Of a DNA stretch of 61,402 nucleotides, positions 35,652 through 44,515 are shown piece by piece (positions within the stretch are counted from its first letter, which is position 1; each line of letters starts with the position of its first letter). Under the pieces are notes generated by a model. It ran no database searches, was not told where the DNA came from, and was given only the letters and a program-made list of their open reading frames with translations. The translations under genes were made by a program, and so were the position numbers. Source of the stretch: Paludibacteraceae bacterium (lineage in GTDB: Bacteria > Bacteroidota > Bacteroidia > Bacteroidales > Paludibacteraceae); assembly GCA_024405855.1 (NCBI GenBank), contig JAKSNZ010000008.1, positions 1-61,402 on the forward strand, read 5' to 3'.

Positions 35652-36491
35652 ATGAAATATGTAAAAATATGCGTTGATGTTACTTTTTTGCCTGAATATG
35701 AGGCTGATGTCATAACCTATAATCTTTCAGAATATGGTTGTTGCTCTTTTGAAACCACTGAGTCAGGCAAGTCAAAGATTCTTAACGCTTACATTGATAA
35801 GACCATTTTCAACATTGAAGGTTTAACTGCTCTTCTTGAAAATTACAACTTTTCATTTGAGGATATGCCTGATAAGGATTGGAATGAGGAGTGGGAGCAA
35901 AATTCATTCAAACCTGTAACTATAGACAACCGATGCGTAGTTTGCGGCACTTCTCATACTGATGTTCCAGAATGTAGGTATAAGATTCTTATAAATCCTA
36001 AAATGGCATTTGGCTCAGGCTCCCATCAAACCACATCAATGATGCTTGAATGGATTTTAGATGATGATTTTGAAGGAAAGAAAGTTCTTGATATGGGTTG
36101 CGGTACGGCGGTGCTTGGCATACTTGCCGCAAGAAAAGGAGCATCGGAAGTAACGGGGATTGATATTGATGAGTGGAGCGTCAATAATGCAAAGGAGAAC
36201 ATTTCTATGAATGGCGTGTCAATGAATGTAGAGTTGGGTTCTGCCTCACAAATAGGCAACAGATGTTTTGATGTGATTTTTGCAAATATAAACCTGAATA
36301 TTCTTCTTGCTGATATGGAGACCTACACTAAATCCATGAATAAAGGTGGAACTCTGTATATGAGCGGCTTTTACAAAGAGGATATGCCAAAACTTGAGCA
36401 ATGTGCCAAAGGTTTGGGGTTAAGACTTAACGGATTTAAGGAGAAAGATAATTGGGTGGCTTGCAAATTTTGTAGCGGGATCGAGAATTGA
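35652..36491 (+). CDS. prmA: Ribosomal protein L11 methyltransferase PrmA
   Basis: The 279-residue enzyme has a divergent N-terminal domain followed by the SAM fold with MAFGSGSHQTT, VLDMGCGTAVLGI and VIFANINLNIL, the PrmA signatures. It trimethylates ribosomal protein L11. The last six codons and the TGA lie within the oppositely oriented tRNA-Met gene (overlap 36473-36491), an unusual arrangement. Start chosen at 35652 after the promoter. Confidence 0.92.
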   Translation: MKYVKICVDVTFLPEYEADVITYNLSEYGCCSFETTESGKSKILNAYIDKTIFNIEGLTALLENYNFSFEDMPDKDWNEEWEQNSFKPVTIDNRCVVCGTSHTDVPECRYKILINPKMAFGSGSHQTTSMMLEWILDDDFEGKKVLDMGCGTAVLGILAARKGASEVTGIDIDEWSVNNAKENISMNGVSMNVELGSASQIGNRCFDVIFANINLNILLADMETYTKSMNKGGTLYMSGFYKEDMPKLEQCAKGLGLRLNGFKEKDNWVACKFCSGIEN

Positions 36492-36546
36492 ACTCGAGAC
36501 CTCCGGGTTATGAATCCGACGCTCTAACCAACTGAGCTATCCCGCC
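36473..36546 (-). tRNA. tRNA-Met (CAT anticodon)
   Basis: The minus strand folds as a tRNA: acceptor GGCGGGA pairing with TCCCGCT and discriminator A, D-stem GCTC/GAGC, anticodon loop TTCATAA with CAT, T-stem CTCGA/TCGAG around TTCAATT. The 5' G-C rich acceptor is not the initiator type, so it is read as elongator tRNA-Met; lysidine-modified tRNA-Ile cannot be wholly excluded. CCA is not encoded. The 3' end overlaps prmA. Confidence 0.93.
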
Positions 36547-36563
36547 ATTTTGCTTTGCGACCG

Positions 36564-36595
36564 CAAAGATAGTGTAATTTATAAGCAAAACCAAA
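36564..36595 (-). promoter_or_regulatory. Promoter of tRNA-Met
   Basis: On the minus strand TTTG (36592-36595) is followed after 20 bp by TATCTTTG (36564-36571), 17 nt before the tRNA 5' end. The -33 element lies in a 21-nt perfect palindrome (36593-36613) that ends the efflux operon. Confidence 0.65.
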
Positions 36596-36613
36596 AAAAG
36601 TTCAACTTTTTTT
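36593..36613 (-). terminator. AT-rich palindrome at the end of the efflux operon
   Basis: AAAAAAAGTT and AACTTTTTTT (10-bp arms) flank one C. It overlaps the permease stop codon and ends in a T-run in the operon's direction. It lacks GC pairs in most of the stem, so termination is only possible, not certain; the same bases serve the tRNA promoter. Confidence 0.35.
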
Positions 36614-37823
36614 ACTGCTTTCTTGCTTTACGGAATGTTATGTACTGCTGAACTACCGTAAGAACAAAGTAAAATCCTGTCAACATCCATAGTGCATCAA
36701 ACTCTTTTTTGATTTGCAGCATGTTTGCACCCATTGAACTCAGATGCAGGTATCCGTGCATACTCCATGTTGAAGGGAAGAAATATGAAAGTATTCTCCA
36801 AGCCTTAGGAATGCAAGGCTGAGGCCATGACACACCGGCAATAAACAGGAATATAAGCGATGTTGGCAGCAATATAACCATGCCTGTCTCTCTGTTATGT
36901 AGGAATCCTGATACAAACAGAGAGAAGAATATAGTGGCAAGCAACATTGGCACTATAAATCTTAAAATGTAAATAGGATTGCCAATGTGTGGCAGATTCT
37001 TGAATACATGTGGAATAAGAATCAGGTCAATTACGCTTAGTCCTATATATATTATGAAAAATGCAAGTGCCATACCAATGGTTACCAAAATGGCATGAGA
37101 GAAATGGTGTGCATTGGCTTGGTATATTGTCTGTTTCTCCTCATAGAAAGTACCTCTTAACATGCAGATTCCTAAGAACATAGTCTGCAGGATAATAAGA
37201 ACAAGCACAGGCGGGATAAGGAATGAACCGTATCCGTCAATAGGATTGTACAGTTTTGTCTCTTCATACGGAGCACCTTGTGTCAGTTCGTATGCAAGTT
37301 CATCGCTGATACCCAAACTGTTAAGACGCTTAAGCTGAATTTGGTGCATCTCCTCAAGCATTACCATGTTTGCAGGCAGAAGCAGGTTCTTCATATACAG
37401 GAAGGTGGTCATATCACAGTAAAGTGATACGTGTGCCTGTCCTCTAAGACCTTTCAGGTTGTCAGCGTAATCTCTTGGGAAATAGATTATTCCGTGTGCC
37501 TTCTGTGCCTTTAGCAGGCGTTCAGCCTCCGTCATAGATGTACATCTGTATACAATCTTTACATCGGGCGATGCGTCAACTTTACGCAAAAACCGCATAC
37601 TTTCATGGCTTCCTGACAGGTCAACGGCAATTATAGGCACCTCCTTGACAGTGTTTTCCCAACACAGGAATCCGTAAAGTACAGGGTATATTAGACTTGC
37701 CACAAAGAATATGGTAATTACGCCTCCGTCATGAAAAACCGCACTGACTGTATCTGTAATAACCCTCCAAACAAAACGTACGGTCTTGCTTGCATTTTGC
37801 AATATGTTTGAAAACAATGACAT
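36612..37823 (-). CDS. ABC-2-type transporter permease (second)
   Basis: The 403-residue protein has an N-terminal transmembrane helix, a large periplasmic domain (about 55-215), and five or six C-terminal helices, the YhhJ/ABC2_membrane_3 layout. It would form a heterodimeric membrane channel with the preceding permease. It is the last gene of the tolC-hlyD-permease-permease operon and overlaps its neighbour by one base (TAATG). No ATPase gene is adjacent. Confidence 0.85.
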   Translation of the reverse strand: MSLFSNILQNASKTVRFVWRVITDTVSAVFHDGGVITIFFVASLIYPVLYGFLCWENTVKEVPIIAVDLSGSHESMRFLRKVDASPDVKIVYRCTSMTEAERLLKAQKAHGIIYFPRDYADNLKGLRGQAHVSLYCDMTTFLYMKNLLLPANMVMLEEMHQIQLKRLNSLGISDELAYELTQGAPYEETKLYNPIDGYGSFLIPPVLVLIILQTMFLGICMLRGTFYEEKQTIYQANAHHFSHAILVTIGMALAFFIIYIGLSVIDLILIPHVFKNLPHIGNPIYILRFIVPMLLATIFFSLFVSGFLHNRETGMVILLPTSLIFLFIAGVSWPQPCIPKAWRILSYFFPSTWSMHGYLHLSSMGANMLQIKKEFDALWMLTGFYFVLTVVQQYITFRKARKQ

Positions 37824-38995
37824 TATTTGGTAGGGTAGTTTAGATGTTCTGCTGCATAATGCAGTCTTTTTACTATGAATAGTGGCGGAATTAACGCCAA
37901 GAGCATATATATGATTGGTAAAACGGTGTTCTCTACAGGACCGTTAAGTAGAGCCTCATTAACATATACATGGTAGTAGTGTGTTAACGGGAACAGCCAG
38001 GTGAGAGACCTAAATGCAGGTAGCATGGCCATGGCAGGGTATGTGAACCCTGACATTGAAAATGCCAACATTCCATATAATGCACCTATACTCAATGCGG
38101 TACGCACTGAAGGCAATAATCCAATGATAAGAACAGCAACTGCTTGCATTGCACATACATATATGAGCAGGCTCATACTCATTGCAAAGAAGGAACCTGC
38201 AACAGGAAAGTCAAGGACCTTATACATTAGGGTGTTGCAACATATTCCTAAAATTATGTAAATGACACTGTACGGAAATATTTTTCCTATAAGTGCAACA
38301 GGCATGGAGCCGTTTGCAGTTTTAAGCCAATCATGAGAGGTCTTGTCTTTCATCTCAATTCCTATTGAGAATATTGTGGTGGTTAGAATAATCAAACCAA
38401 GAATACCTGGTAGAATAGTTCCTATAAGGTATATTGAGTAGTTTGATTTTGGATTTGCTATCTGGTGTGTTTCAACAACAATAGGCTGAATCAGTGCCAT
38501 AGCCTGCGGTTCAGTAAGACCAATTCCTGTGAAAACTTGCAGTTGTAAGGCACCCGATACTAAGTTACACATCATCAGTAGCTGTTTGTATGCCATATTT
38601 GCTGCAACAGTGTATGTATTGTTTGTGTAAACGCTAAGTTTTGGTCTTTTAAGCCCCGCCAATTCATTATAGAAATTATGAGGAATTACAATAAACCCAT
38701 AAATATCACCGCGTTGCAGTAAGTCTCTTGCCTCTGCGTATGAGTGGCATTGCTTGGTAACCTCCACCATCTGCATTGAGTTAAGTTGGTGAATGATATT
38801 ACGCGATGTTGTTGTACGGTCTAAATCAACCACTCCGATAGGCATACGCTCAGGAACTCCCTGTTGAAGAATCGTGGCAAAAAAGAAACAGCAAATCAGC
38901 ATTACAACCACGGTTGCAATTATGTACAACGGACGTGAAAACATTATTGTGATTTCACGCTTTGCTACATTTAATATATCTCTAAAGGTGTTCAA
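37823..38995 (-). CDS. ABC-2-type transporter permease (first)
   Basis: The 390-residue protein shows the same topology as its neighbour: an N-terminal helix, a periplasmic domain of about 150 residues, and a C-terminal helical bundle. It lies one base after the hlyD stop. Together with TolC and HlyD it should make an envelope-spanning exporter, substrate unknown. Confidence 0.85.
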   Translation of the reverse strand: MNTFRDILNVAKREITIMFSRPLYIIATVVVMLICCFFFATILQQGVPERMPIGVVDLDRTTTSRNIIHQLNSMQMVEVTKQCHSYAEARDLLQRGDIYGFIVIPHNFYNELAGLKRPKLSVYTNNTYTVAANMAYKQLLMMCNLVSGALQLQVFTGIGLTEPQAMALIQPIVVETHQIANPKSNYSIYLIGTILPGILGLIILTTTIFSIGIEMKDKTSHDWLKTANGSMPVALIGKIFPYSVIYIILGICCNTLMYKVLDFPVAGSFFAMSMSLLIYVCAMQAVAVLIIGLLPSVRTALSIGALYGMLAFSMSGFTYPAMAMLPAFRSLTWLFPLTHYYHVYVNEALLNGPVENTVLPIIYMLLALIPPLFIVKRLHYAAEHLNYPTK

Positions 38996-38996
38996 G

Positions 38997-40004
38997 TTAA
39001 TCCAAATCTTGGTCTTTTTGGCGGATAATGGCTGTCATGCCAGGCTGTAATCCTTCAATTGTCTCCATTGGACGAGCCTTAACCTCAAATGTGCGGACAT
39101 CATATTGGTCACTGGCTGTGGTTGCACGCCATGTTGCATAACTTGCCATTGCCTTAATATGGGTTATTTTAACTCGATAGGTACGTTTGCCAAGTGCAGG
39201 TATTTTTATCATCCACTCTGACCCTACACCAAAACCTGCAAGTTGGTCTTCTCTTACAGAGAAAACAAACCACATGTCAGATTCATCAACAATGCTCATT
39301 ACAGGTGCACCAGGAGCAACCAACTCACCTTTGTGTGGGAATATTCCTTCAATTACACCGTCAATAGGCGCTACAAGAAATTTCTCCTTAATCAGTTCAT
39401 TTACCATCTTTATGGCACCGTCAGCCTGGTCAACCATAGCCTGAGCGGCGGCTTTGCCCTCTTCATCAACACCATTCCTTACCATATTGTATTGTAACAG
39501 TGATGTTTTTTCTGACGCTTTGGCTGAGTTGTACAACGCTTCTGCTTCATCTCTTTTTTGAAGAGAAACCACGCCCTTGTCATACAGACGTTGAACACGC
39601 TGATATGTCTGCTCTGCAATCTCTCTTGCGGTTCTTGCCTTTTGGTACACCTCGTATGCACTTTGCACCTGCTCTGAACGGGCACCTTTCATTGCTTTCT
39701 GTTGTGCAGCGTCTGCGGCACTTTTTGCGGCTTGTGCCTGTGCAAGTTGCACTTCAGTTTCAGGACTGCTTATTACAACAAGCGTGTCTCCTTTGTGTAC
39801 AAAGTCTCCCTCTTCAGCAAAGAACTCCTCTACACGTCCAAGAATTTTGCCTGAGACTCTGTATTCTGAGGCTTCTGCTTCACCTGCTATTACTTCAGGT
39901 TCAGGCTTATACACAAACACGCCAATGATGGCAACTATAATAACCACTTCAAGTATGGCTATCAAGCCAACAAGCAAACTGTTTTTTTTGTCTTTGTTAT
40001 CCAT
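38997..40004 (-). CDS. HlyD-family periplasmic adaptor
   Basis: The 335-residue protein has one N-terminal membrane anchor (about 10-30), a biotinyl-lipoyl-like hairpin (VEEFFAEEGDFVHKGDTLVVI and FLVAPIDGVIEGIFPHKGELV) around a long coiled coil (about 85-190), and a C-terminal beta-barrel. It links inner-membrane permeases to TolC. I take the ATG at 40004, one base after the tolC stop, not the TTG inside tolC. Confidence 0.87.
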   Translation of the reverse strand: MDNKDKKNSLLVGLIAILEVVIIVAIIGVFVYKPEPEVIAGEAEASEYRVSGKILGRVEEFFAEEGDFVHKGDTLVVISSPETEVQLAQAQAAKSAADAAQQKAMKGARSEQVQSAYEVYQKARTAREIAEQTYQRVQRLYDKGVVSLQKRDEAEALYNSAKASEKTSLLQYNMVRNGVDEEGKAAAQAMVDQADGAIKMVNELIKEKFLVAPIDGVIEGIFPHKGELVAPGAPVMSIVDESDMWFVFSVREDQLAGFGVGSEWMIKIPALGKRTYRVKITHIKAMASYATWRATTASDQYDVRTFEVKARPMETIEGLQPGMTAIIRQKDQDLD

Positions 40005-40005
40005 A

Positions 40006-41439
40006 TTATTTATCTGTAAGTTTTCCAAGTTGTTTCTTTAGTAATAGTTCACTGCTACGCAGGTCAATGGCAGCGTCAATTTTTTGATTGTATGCCGTTT
40101 GCCAACCTGTTTGGGCAATCATGACATCTGTTACTGTGGCAACGCCCTCATTATATGCCTCCTCTGCCAAACGTAGGTTCTCATCAGCGTTCTCCAAGTT
40201 CAATAATGCCTGCTTAAGGTTCTTATTGCCCTCTTGAACTCTAAATGCTGTTTGATTTGCTTCAACGGTAAATGCCTTTGTGGCATCTTCCAATTCAAGT
40301 TTTGCAACGTTTGCAGCATGTTTTGCCGCTTTGTATCTGTATATGGCATCGGCGTGGGCAATAGGAATATTAACCACTACACCAACGTTGAACCCACCTA
40401 AAAAGTCTTTGTTATAGCCGTCAAGAACATTTGGCGATGATGCTACATAGTTGGCTGCGGCAACAATGTTTGGCTGAAGCCCTGCACTTGAAAGTTTGGC
40501 TGCCGCCTTTGACAGTTTTTCTGACTCCTCAAGTATCTGAATCTCTGACCTGTTCTTAATTCTTGTGGAGTCAATGAAAGTGTTTTCTGTTGTTAAGGAG
40601 TAACTGTCAATATTTGAAGTGTCAAGAGTTATGTCTGCATTGAGCGGAAGTCCGCAAAGTTTGCAAAGTGTCATTTTTGACATTGCAAGTCCGTTCTCTG
40701 CCTTTGACTTAATCAGTTCTGATTCATTTAGTTTGACCTTAACCTTAAGAATGTCTGATTTTGTGGCAACTCCCTCCTCTACAGCAGATTCAACGTTTTC
40801 AAGAAGTTTTTTCAAAAGGTCAGTGTATTGTGCCGCCAATTTTACTTTTTCCTGCAACGATACGGTCAGCAGAAACGCCTCGTTAACTTTTACTATGGTG
40901 TTCTCTTTGTCTCCTTTGCTTTTCATCTGTGCTATTTTCTCTGCACTTTGAGACATTTTATACAGGTTTGTAAGTCTGCCGCCCATATATATTGGCTGAA
41001 CCACCCCGACTTGAGCCACAAATACATTGTGAATGTCAAAAGTGGCTTTGTCATGAACGCTTTGGTATCCGTCGCCCAACACTGAACTCAGAGCGTCTTT
41101 TACGGCAGGCAGGTCTTTAAGAAAGTCAGGATTAGAGAATGTAAATGAGCCGTTTGCGGCATTGAATGTACCCAATCTGGTTGCAAGTTGGTTTGGCAAC
41201 AGGGCAATGTTCTTTTCATTCCACATGTACATGCCGTTTGCACTCAGTTTTGGAAAGAAACCGGCAAACGCAGCCTTTCTTAGGTCAGAGGCTGAGGCCT
41301 CCGCCTCAATGTCAATTTTCAGTTGATTGTCCTCACCTAAAGCAAGTTGGGTGCAGTTTTCAAGTGTCAGCAATCTTTGTGCAAATATGTTGCTTATTAC
41401 AAACGATGTAAAAACAACAGTAAGTAAAAGTTTTTTCAT
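40006..41439 (-). CDS. TolC-family outer-membrane efflux protein
   Basis: The 477-residue protein has a signal peptide (1-20) and two OEP repeats rich in long amphipathic helices (for example AKLELEDATKAFTVEANQTA and the NEGVATVTDVMIAQT motif typical of TolC proteins). It forms a trimeric exit duct in the outer membrane. First gene of the four-gene exporter operon. Confidence 0.88.
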   Translation of the reverse strand: MKKLLLTVVFTSFVISNIFAQRLLTLENCTQLALGEDNQLKIDIEAEASASDLRKAAFAGFFPKLSANGMYMWNEKNIALLPNQLATRLGTFNAANGSFTFSNPDFLKDLPAVKDALSSVLGDGYQSVHDKATFDIHNVFVAQVGVVQPIYMGGRLTNLYKMSQSAEKIAQMKSKGDKENTIVKVNEAFLLTVSLQEKVKLAAQYTDLLKKLLENVESAVEEGVATKSDILKVKVKLNESELIKSKAENGLAMSKMTLCKLCGLPLNADITLDTSNIDSYSLTTENTFIDSTRIKNRSEIQILEESEKLSKAAAKLSSAGLQPNIVAAANYVASSPNVLDGYNKDFLGGFNVGVVVNIPIAHADAIYRYKAAKHAANVAKLELEDATKAFTVEANQTAFRVQEGNKNLKQALLNLENADENLRLAEEAYNEGVATVTDVMIAQTGWQTAYNQKIDAAIDLRSSELLLKKQLGKLTDK

Positions 41440-41459
41440 GCTTATGATTTTTTATCGTG

Positions 41460-41467
41460 CAAAATTA
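41460..41467 (-). promoter_or_regulatory. -7 element for the tolC-hlyD-permease operon
   Basis: Minus-strand TAATTTTG matches TAnnTTTG, 20 nt before the tolC ATG (41439). Confidence 0.5.
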
Positions 41468-41507
41468 GTGATTTTTATTTGGTTAACAATGCGCTATGTG
41501 GTATTTT

Positions 41508-41539
41508 TTTGCAAAATACGGAAAATACCACTAACTTTG
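41508..41539 (+). promoter_or_regulatory. Promoter of the dGTPase gene
   Basis: TTTG (41508-41511), 20 bp, TAACTTTG (41532-41539): a complete Bacteroidota promoter 21 nt before the ATG at 41561. Confidence 0.65.
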
Positions 41540-41560
41540 TCATACTAATATTACAAATTT

Positions 41561-42787
41561 ATGAATGAATTTCAAAGTGTAGCGGCAAGTAATTCCGATG
41601 AGCGTTTAACGCACAGAGAATTACCTATTTACAAGAGAGAAGGTGATGTCCGTTCTGATTTTGACAGAGACTACACTCGTATTCTTCACTCATTTGGATT
41701 CAGAAGGTTAAAGCATAAGACTCAGGTCTTTTTTGGTGGGGCGGGCAATGACCATATATGTACTCGTATGGAACATGTAACTCATGTAGGTTCTGTTGCG
41801 TTTACACTTGCTGAGGCTTTGGGATTGAATCTTGAGTTGGTTAAGGCTATTGCACTTGGACATGACCTTGGTCACGCACCTTTTGGACATCACGGTGAGA
41901 TGGTTTTGAACAATATAACAAAGCAATATCTGAATGAGTCATTCTGGCATGAGCGTAACGGACTTCATTTTATTGACGATATTGAAATTTTGCCTGACCA
42001 TCGGGAGCGTATGCAGAACCTGAATCTTACGTATGCTGTAAGAGACGGTATTATTTCACATTGCGGAGAAATTGATGAAAGTAGTTTGAAACCTCGTACG
42101 CAACTTATTGATTTGAATGATTTTAAGAAAGCGGGTCAGTTTCAGTCATGTACATGGGAGGGTTGCGTTGTAAAGCTGTCTGACAAGATTGCATATTTAG
42201 GCAGGGATATAGAGGATGCAACTATTCTTGGTTATTTTAGTGATGCTCAAAAAGCGGAATTGCGTGAAATGTCAGCCGCTTTTGGAAACGGAGAGTCCAT
42301 TAACACCACTTCAATAATTCATAATCTGATTTTTGATATCTGTAGGAACAGTTCTCCTGAAAAGGGGTTGTGTTTCAGTCCTGAAGTGTATGAACTGTTA
42401 TGTAGAATCAAGAACTTTAATAATGAAAACATTTATAAGAACCCACGCCTTGAAACTTATAGGAAATACTCACAACTTATTATAAATGAATTATTTAGAG
42501 TGTTGATGAAATACTACAGCGGCAGTGATACGATTCACTTTATTGCAAACCGCCGCTTTGACGGTCTTGATTTTGTAAGGGAGTTTGCGGAGTGGATTGC
42601 AATGTACTGTAATGAAGGCATCGGAGATGAATCATTATTGAAAATTCCTTATAGTAATTTGTGTAACAAGAAGATATATGGTAATTTGGACACTCAAGAA
42701 CTTTATGTAAAGGCGGTTGTTGACTATATTTCAGGAATGACTGACCTGTATGCACAAAAATCATTTGAAGAATTATTGAAATGTTAA
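41561..42787 (+). CDS. dgt: dGTPase-like HD-domain triphosphohydrolase
   Basis: The 408-residue protein has the dGTPase signature: DFDRDYTRILHSFGFRRLKHKTQVF, RMEHVTHV and the metal motif GHDLGHAPFGHHGE. Enzymes of this family remove triphosphate from dGTP or other dNTPs, adjusting nucleotide pools. The length is a bit shorter than E. coli Dgt and nearer the other bacterial class. Its stop is 21 nt before cysK. Confidence 0.88.
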   Translation: MNEFQSVAASNSDERLTHRELPIYKREGDVRSDFDRDYTRILHSFGFRRLKHKTQVFFGGAGNDHICTRMEHVTHVGSVAFTLAEALGLNLELVKAIALGHDLGHAPFGHHGEMVLNNITKQYLNESFWHERNGLHFIDDIEILPDHRERMQNLNLTYAVRDGIISHCGEIDESSLKPRTQLIDLNDFKKAGQFQSCTWEGCVVKLSDKIAYLGRDIEDATILGYFSDAQKAELREMSAAFGNGESINTTSIIHNLIFDICRNSSPEKGLCFSPEVYELLCRIKNFNNENIYKNPRLETYRKYSQLIINELFRVLMKYYSGSDTIHFIANRRFDGLDFVREFAEWIAMYCNEGIGDESLLKIPYSNLCNKKIYGNLDTQELYVKAVVDYISGMTDLYAQKSFEELLKC

Positions 42788-42808
42788 AAATTTTAACACA
42801 TTGTTAGT

Positions 42809-43738
42809 ATGTCAAAAATTTATTCAGCGGTTGATGCCCTTATAGGCAGAACCCCTTTAATGGAGTTGAGGAACATAGAGAAATGGTTTTCTCTAAAGTC
42901 TAATCTGATAGCAAAACTTGAGTTGTTTAATCCTGCCGGCAGTGCCAAGGACCGTGTTGCCAAATTCATTTTGGATGAGGCGGAGCAATCAGGAAAACTT
43001 ACTAAGGATTCAGTTGTTATTGAGCCTACGTCAGGTAATACAGGCGTAGGTCTTGCAAGTGTGGCGGCATCGCGCGGATATAGAGTTATAATAACCATGC
43101 CTGAAACCATGAGCATTGAACGCCGTCAGCTTATGAAGGCGTACGGGGCAGAACTTGTACTTACTGAAGGCTCAAAAGGCATGACGGGTGCAATTGAAAA
43201 GGCAAATGAACTTGCAAAATCAATTCCGGGAGGTTTTGTTGCGGGTCAGTTTGTAAATCCTGCCAATCCAAAGGCACATTTTGACACTACAGGTCCTGAG
43301 ATTTTTGCCGATACAGACGGCAATATTGATATTTTTGTGGCAACAGTAGGCACAGGTGGCACGCTTTCAGGCACAGGCAAGTATCTTAAGAGTAAAAAGC
43401 CGTCAGTAAGGGTGGTGGCAGTTGAACCAGAGGCATCGCCGTTCCTTTCAAAGGGCATTGCCGGTCCGCATAAGATTCAGGGAATAGGTGCCGGTTTTAT
43501 TCCGGAGGTGCTTGATACAAGTGTTTATGATGAAGTAATTACCGTTTCAGACTCTGATGCATACTCTTTTGGCAAACTTATGGCACGCAAGGAAGGTGTG
43601 CTTGTTGGTATATCTTCAGGTGCGGCATTGTGTGCGGCAGTCAAGTTGGCACAACTTCCTGAAAATGCAGGAAAGAATATTGTTGTTCTTCTCCCCGATA
43701 CAGGAGAACGCTACCTTTCAACAGGAATGTTTGACTGA
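42809..43738 (+). CDS. cysK: Cysteine synthase A
   Basis: The 309-residue PLP enzyme has K47 in the PAGSAKDRVA motif (Schiff base), PTSGNTG phosphate/substrate loop, and a C-terminal GISSGAAL PLP-phosphate motif. It makes cysteine from O-acetylserine and sulfide. It converges with a TSUP-type exporter gene (44511-43753), which may handle sulfite or a related organosulfonate, but that pairing is only suggestive. Confidence 0.92.
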   Translation: MSKIYSAVDALIGRTPLMELRNIEKWFSLKSNLIAKLELFNPAGSAKDRVAKFILDEAEQSGKLTKDSVVIEPTSGNTGVGLASVAASRGYRVIITMPETMSIERRQLMKAYGAELVLTEGSKGMTGAIEKANELAKSIPGGFVAGQFVNPANPKAHFDTTGPEIFADTDGNIDIFVATVGTGGTLSGTGKYLKSKKPSVRVVAVEPEASPFLSKGIAGPHKIQGIGAGFIPEVLDTSVYDEVITVSDSDAYSFGKLMARKEGVLVGISSGAALCAAVKLAQLPENAGKNIVVLLPDTGERYLSTGMFD

Positions 43739-43752
43739 AAATGCCTCATATA

Positions 43753-44511
43753 TTACCCTAAGGCTTCAAACAGGAACTTTATGCCAATCATAAGCACAAG
43801 GGCTGCAACTATATCAACAATAACTTTTGATTTGACTTTTGAGGCTATCAGCACTCCAATTTGAGCCCCGATACAAGCCCCTGCTCCAAGACATAGTGCC
43901 ACAATCCAATCAATATGTCCAAGAGCGGCGTGGGAGGTAGTGCCTGCTACAGCCGATACAGCAAGAATCACTGTAGAAGTGGCAACGGCACGCTTAACAG
44001 GAAATTTCAGAAGATAGGTCATCATTGGAACGTGGATTACCCCTCCGCCAATACCAAGAATACTTGCAAGAAAACCAACCCCTACACTACATATAGTGCC
44101 AAGTTTCCAATTATAGTTTTCAGGTATATCCATGCTATCATCGGTGTTTCCACTCTTTTTGTTTGTCTTGTAAAACATATTTACGGCAAACAGACAGAAG
44201 AAAAAGCCAAAAACAATAAAGAATACCTTTCCTTGCATAAAGTCTGCTACGTAGCCGCCAAGAAACGCTCCAGGAATGGTTGCAATGGCAAATTTCCATG
44301 CAGCGTCCCAACACACCATCCGTCTTCTTATGTAGCCGATGGAACCGCTAAGAGAGTTTATGAACACCACAAACATTGATGTGCCAACTGCCATTTGGGG
44401 TGAAAATCCAAAGAAAAATGAGAGCAACGGCACAATGATAACCCCTCCTCCAATGCCAGCCATAGCACCAAGGCAACCCACAAGTACTCCTATTATTACA
44501 TAAATAATCAT
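43753..44511 (-). CDS. TSUP (TauE/SafE) membrane transporter
   Basis: The 252-residue protein has about eight hydrophobic segments and the duplicated glycine-rich motifs AGIGGGVIIVPLL and LGIGGGVIHVPMM of sulfite/sulfonate exporters. Next to cysK this suggests export or uptake of a sulfur compound; the direction and substrate are not determined. It begins 4 nt after the stop of the Fic-like gene, so the three minus-strand genes (NCS2 permease, Fic-like, TSUP) form an operon. Confidence 0.87.
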   Translation of the reverse strand: MIIYVIIGVLVGCLGAMAGIGGGVIIVPLLSFFFGFSPQMAVGTSMFVVFINSLSGSIGYIRRRMVCWDAAWKFAIATIPGAFLGGYVADFMQGKVFFIVFGFFFCLFAVNMFYKTNKKSGNTDDSMDIPENYNWKLGTICSVGVGFLASILGIGGGVIHVPMMTYLLKFPVKRAVATSTVILAVSAVAGTTSHAALGHIDWIVALCLGAGACIGAQIGVLIASKVKSKVIVDIVAALVLMIGIKFLFEALG

Positions 44512-44515
44512 TTAT

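Noticed and set aside
36473..36546. Initiator tRNA-fMet
   Set aside because: The first pair is G-U/G-C type and fully paired with A as discriminator; the initiator lacks pairing at 1-72.
42809..44511. Convergent cysK and TSUP as a single sulfur operon
   Set aside because: They are on opposite strands with separate promoters, so only a loose link is possible.
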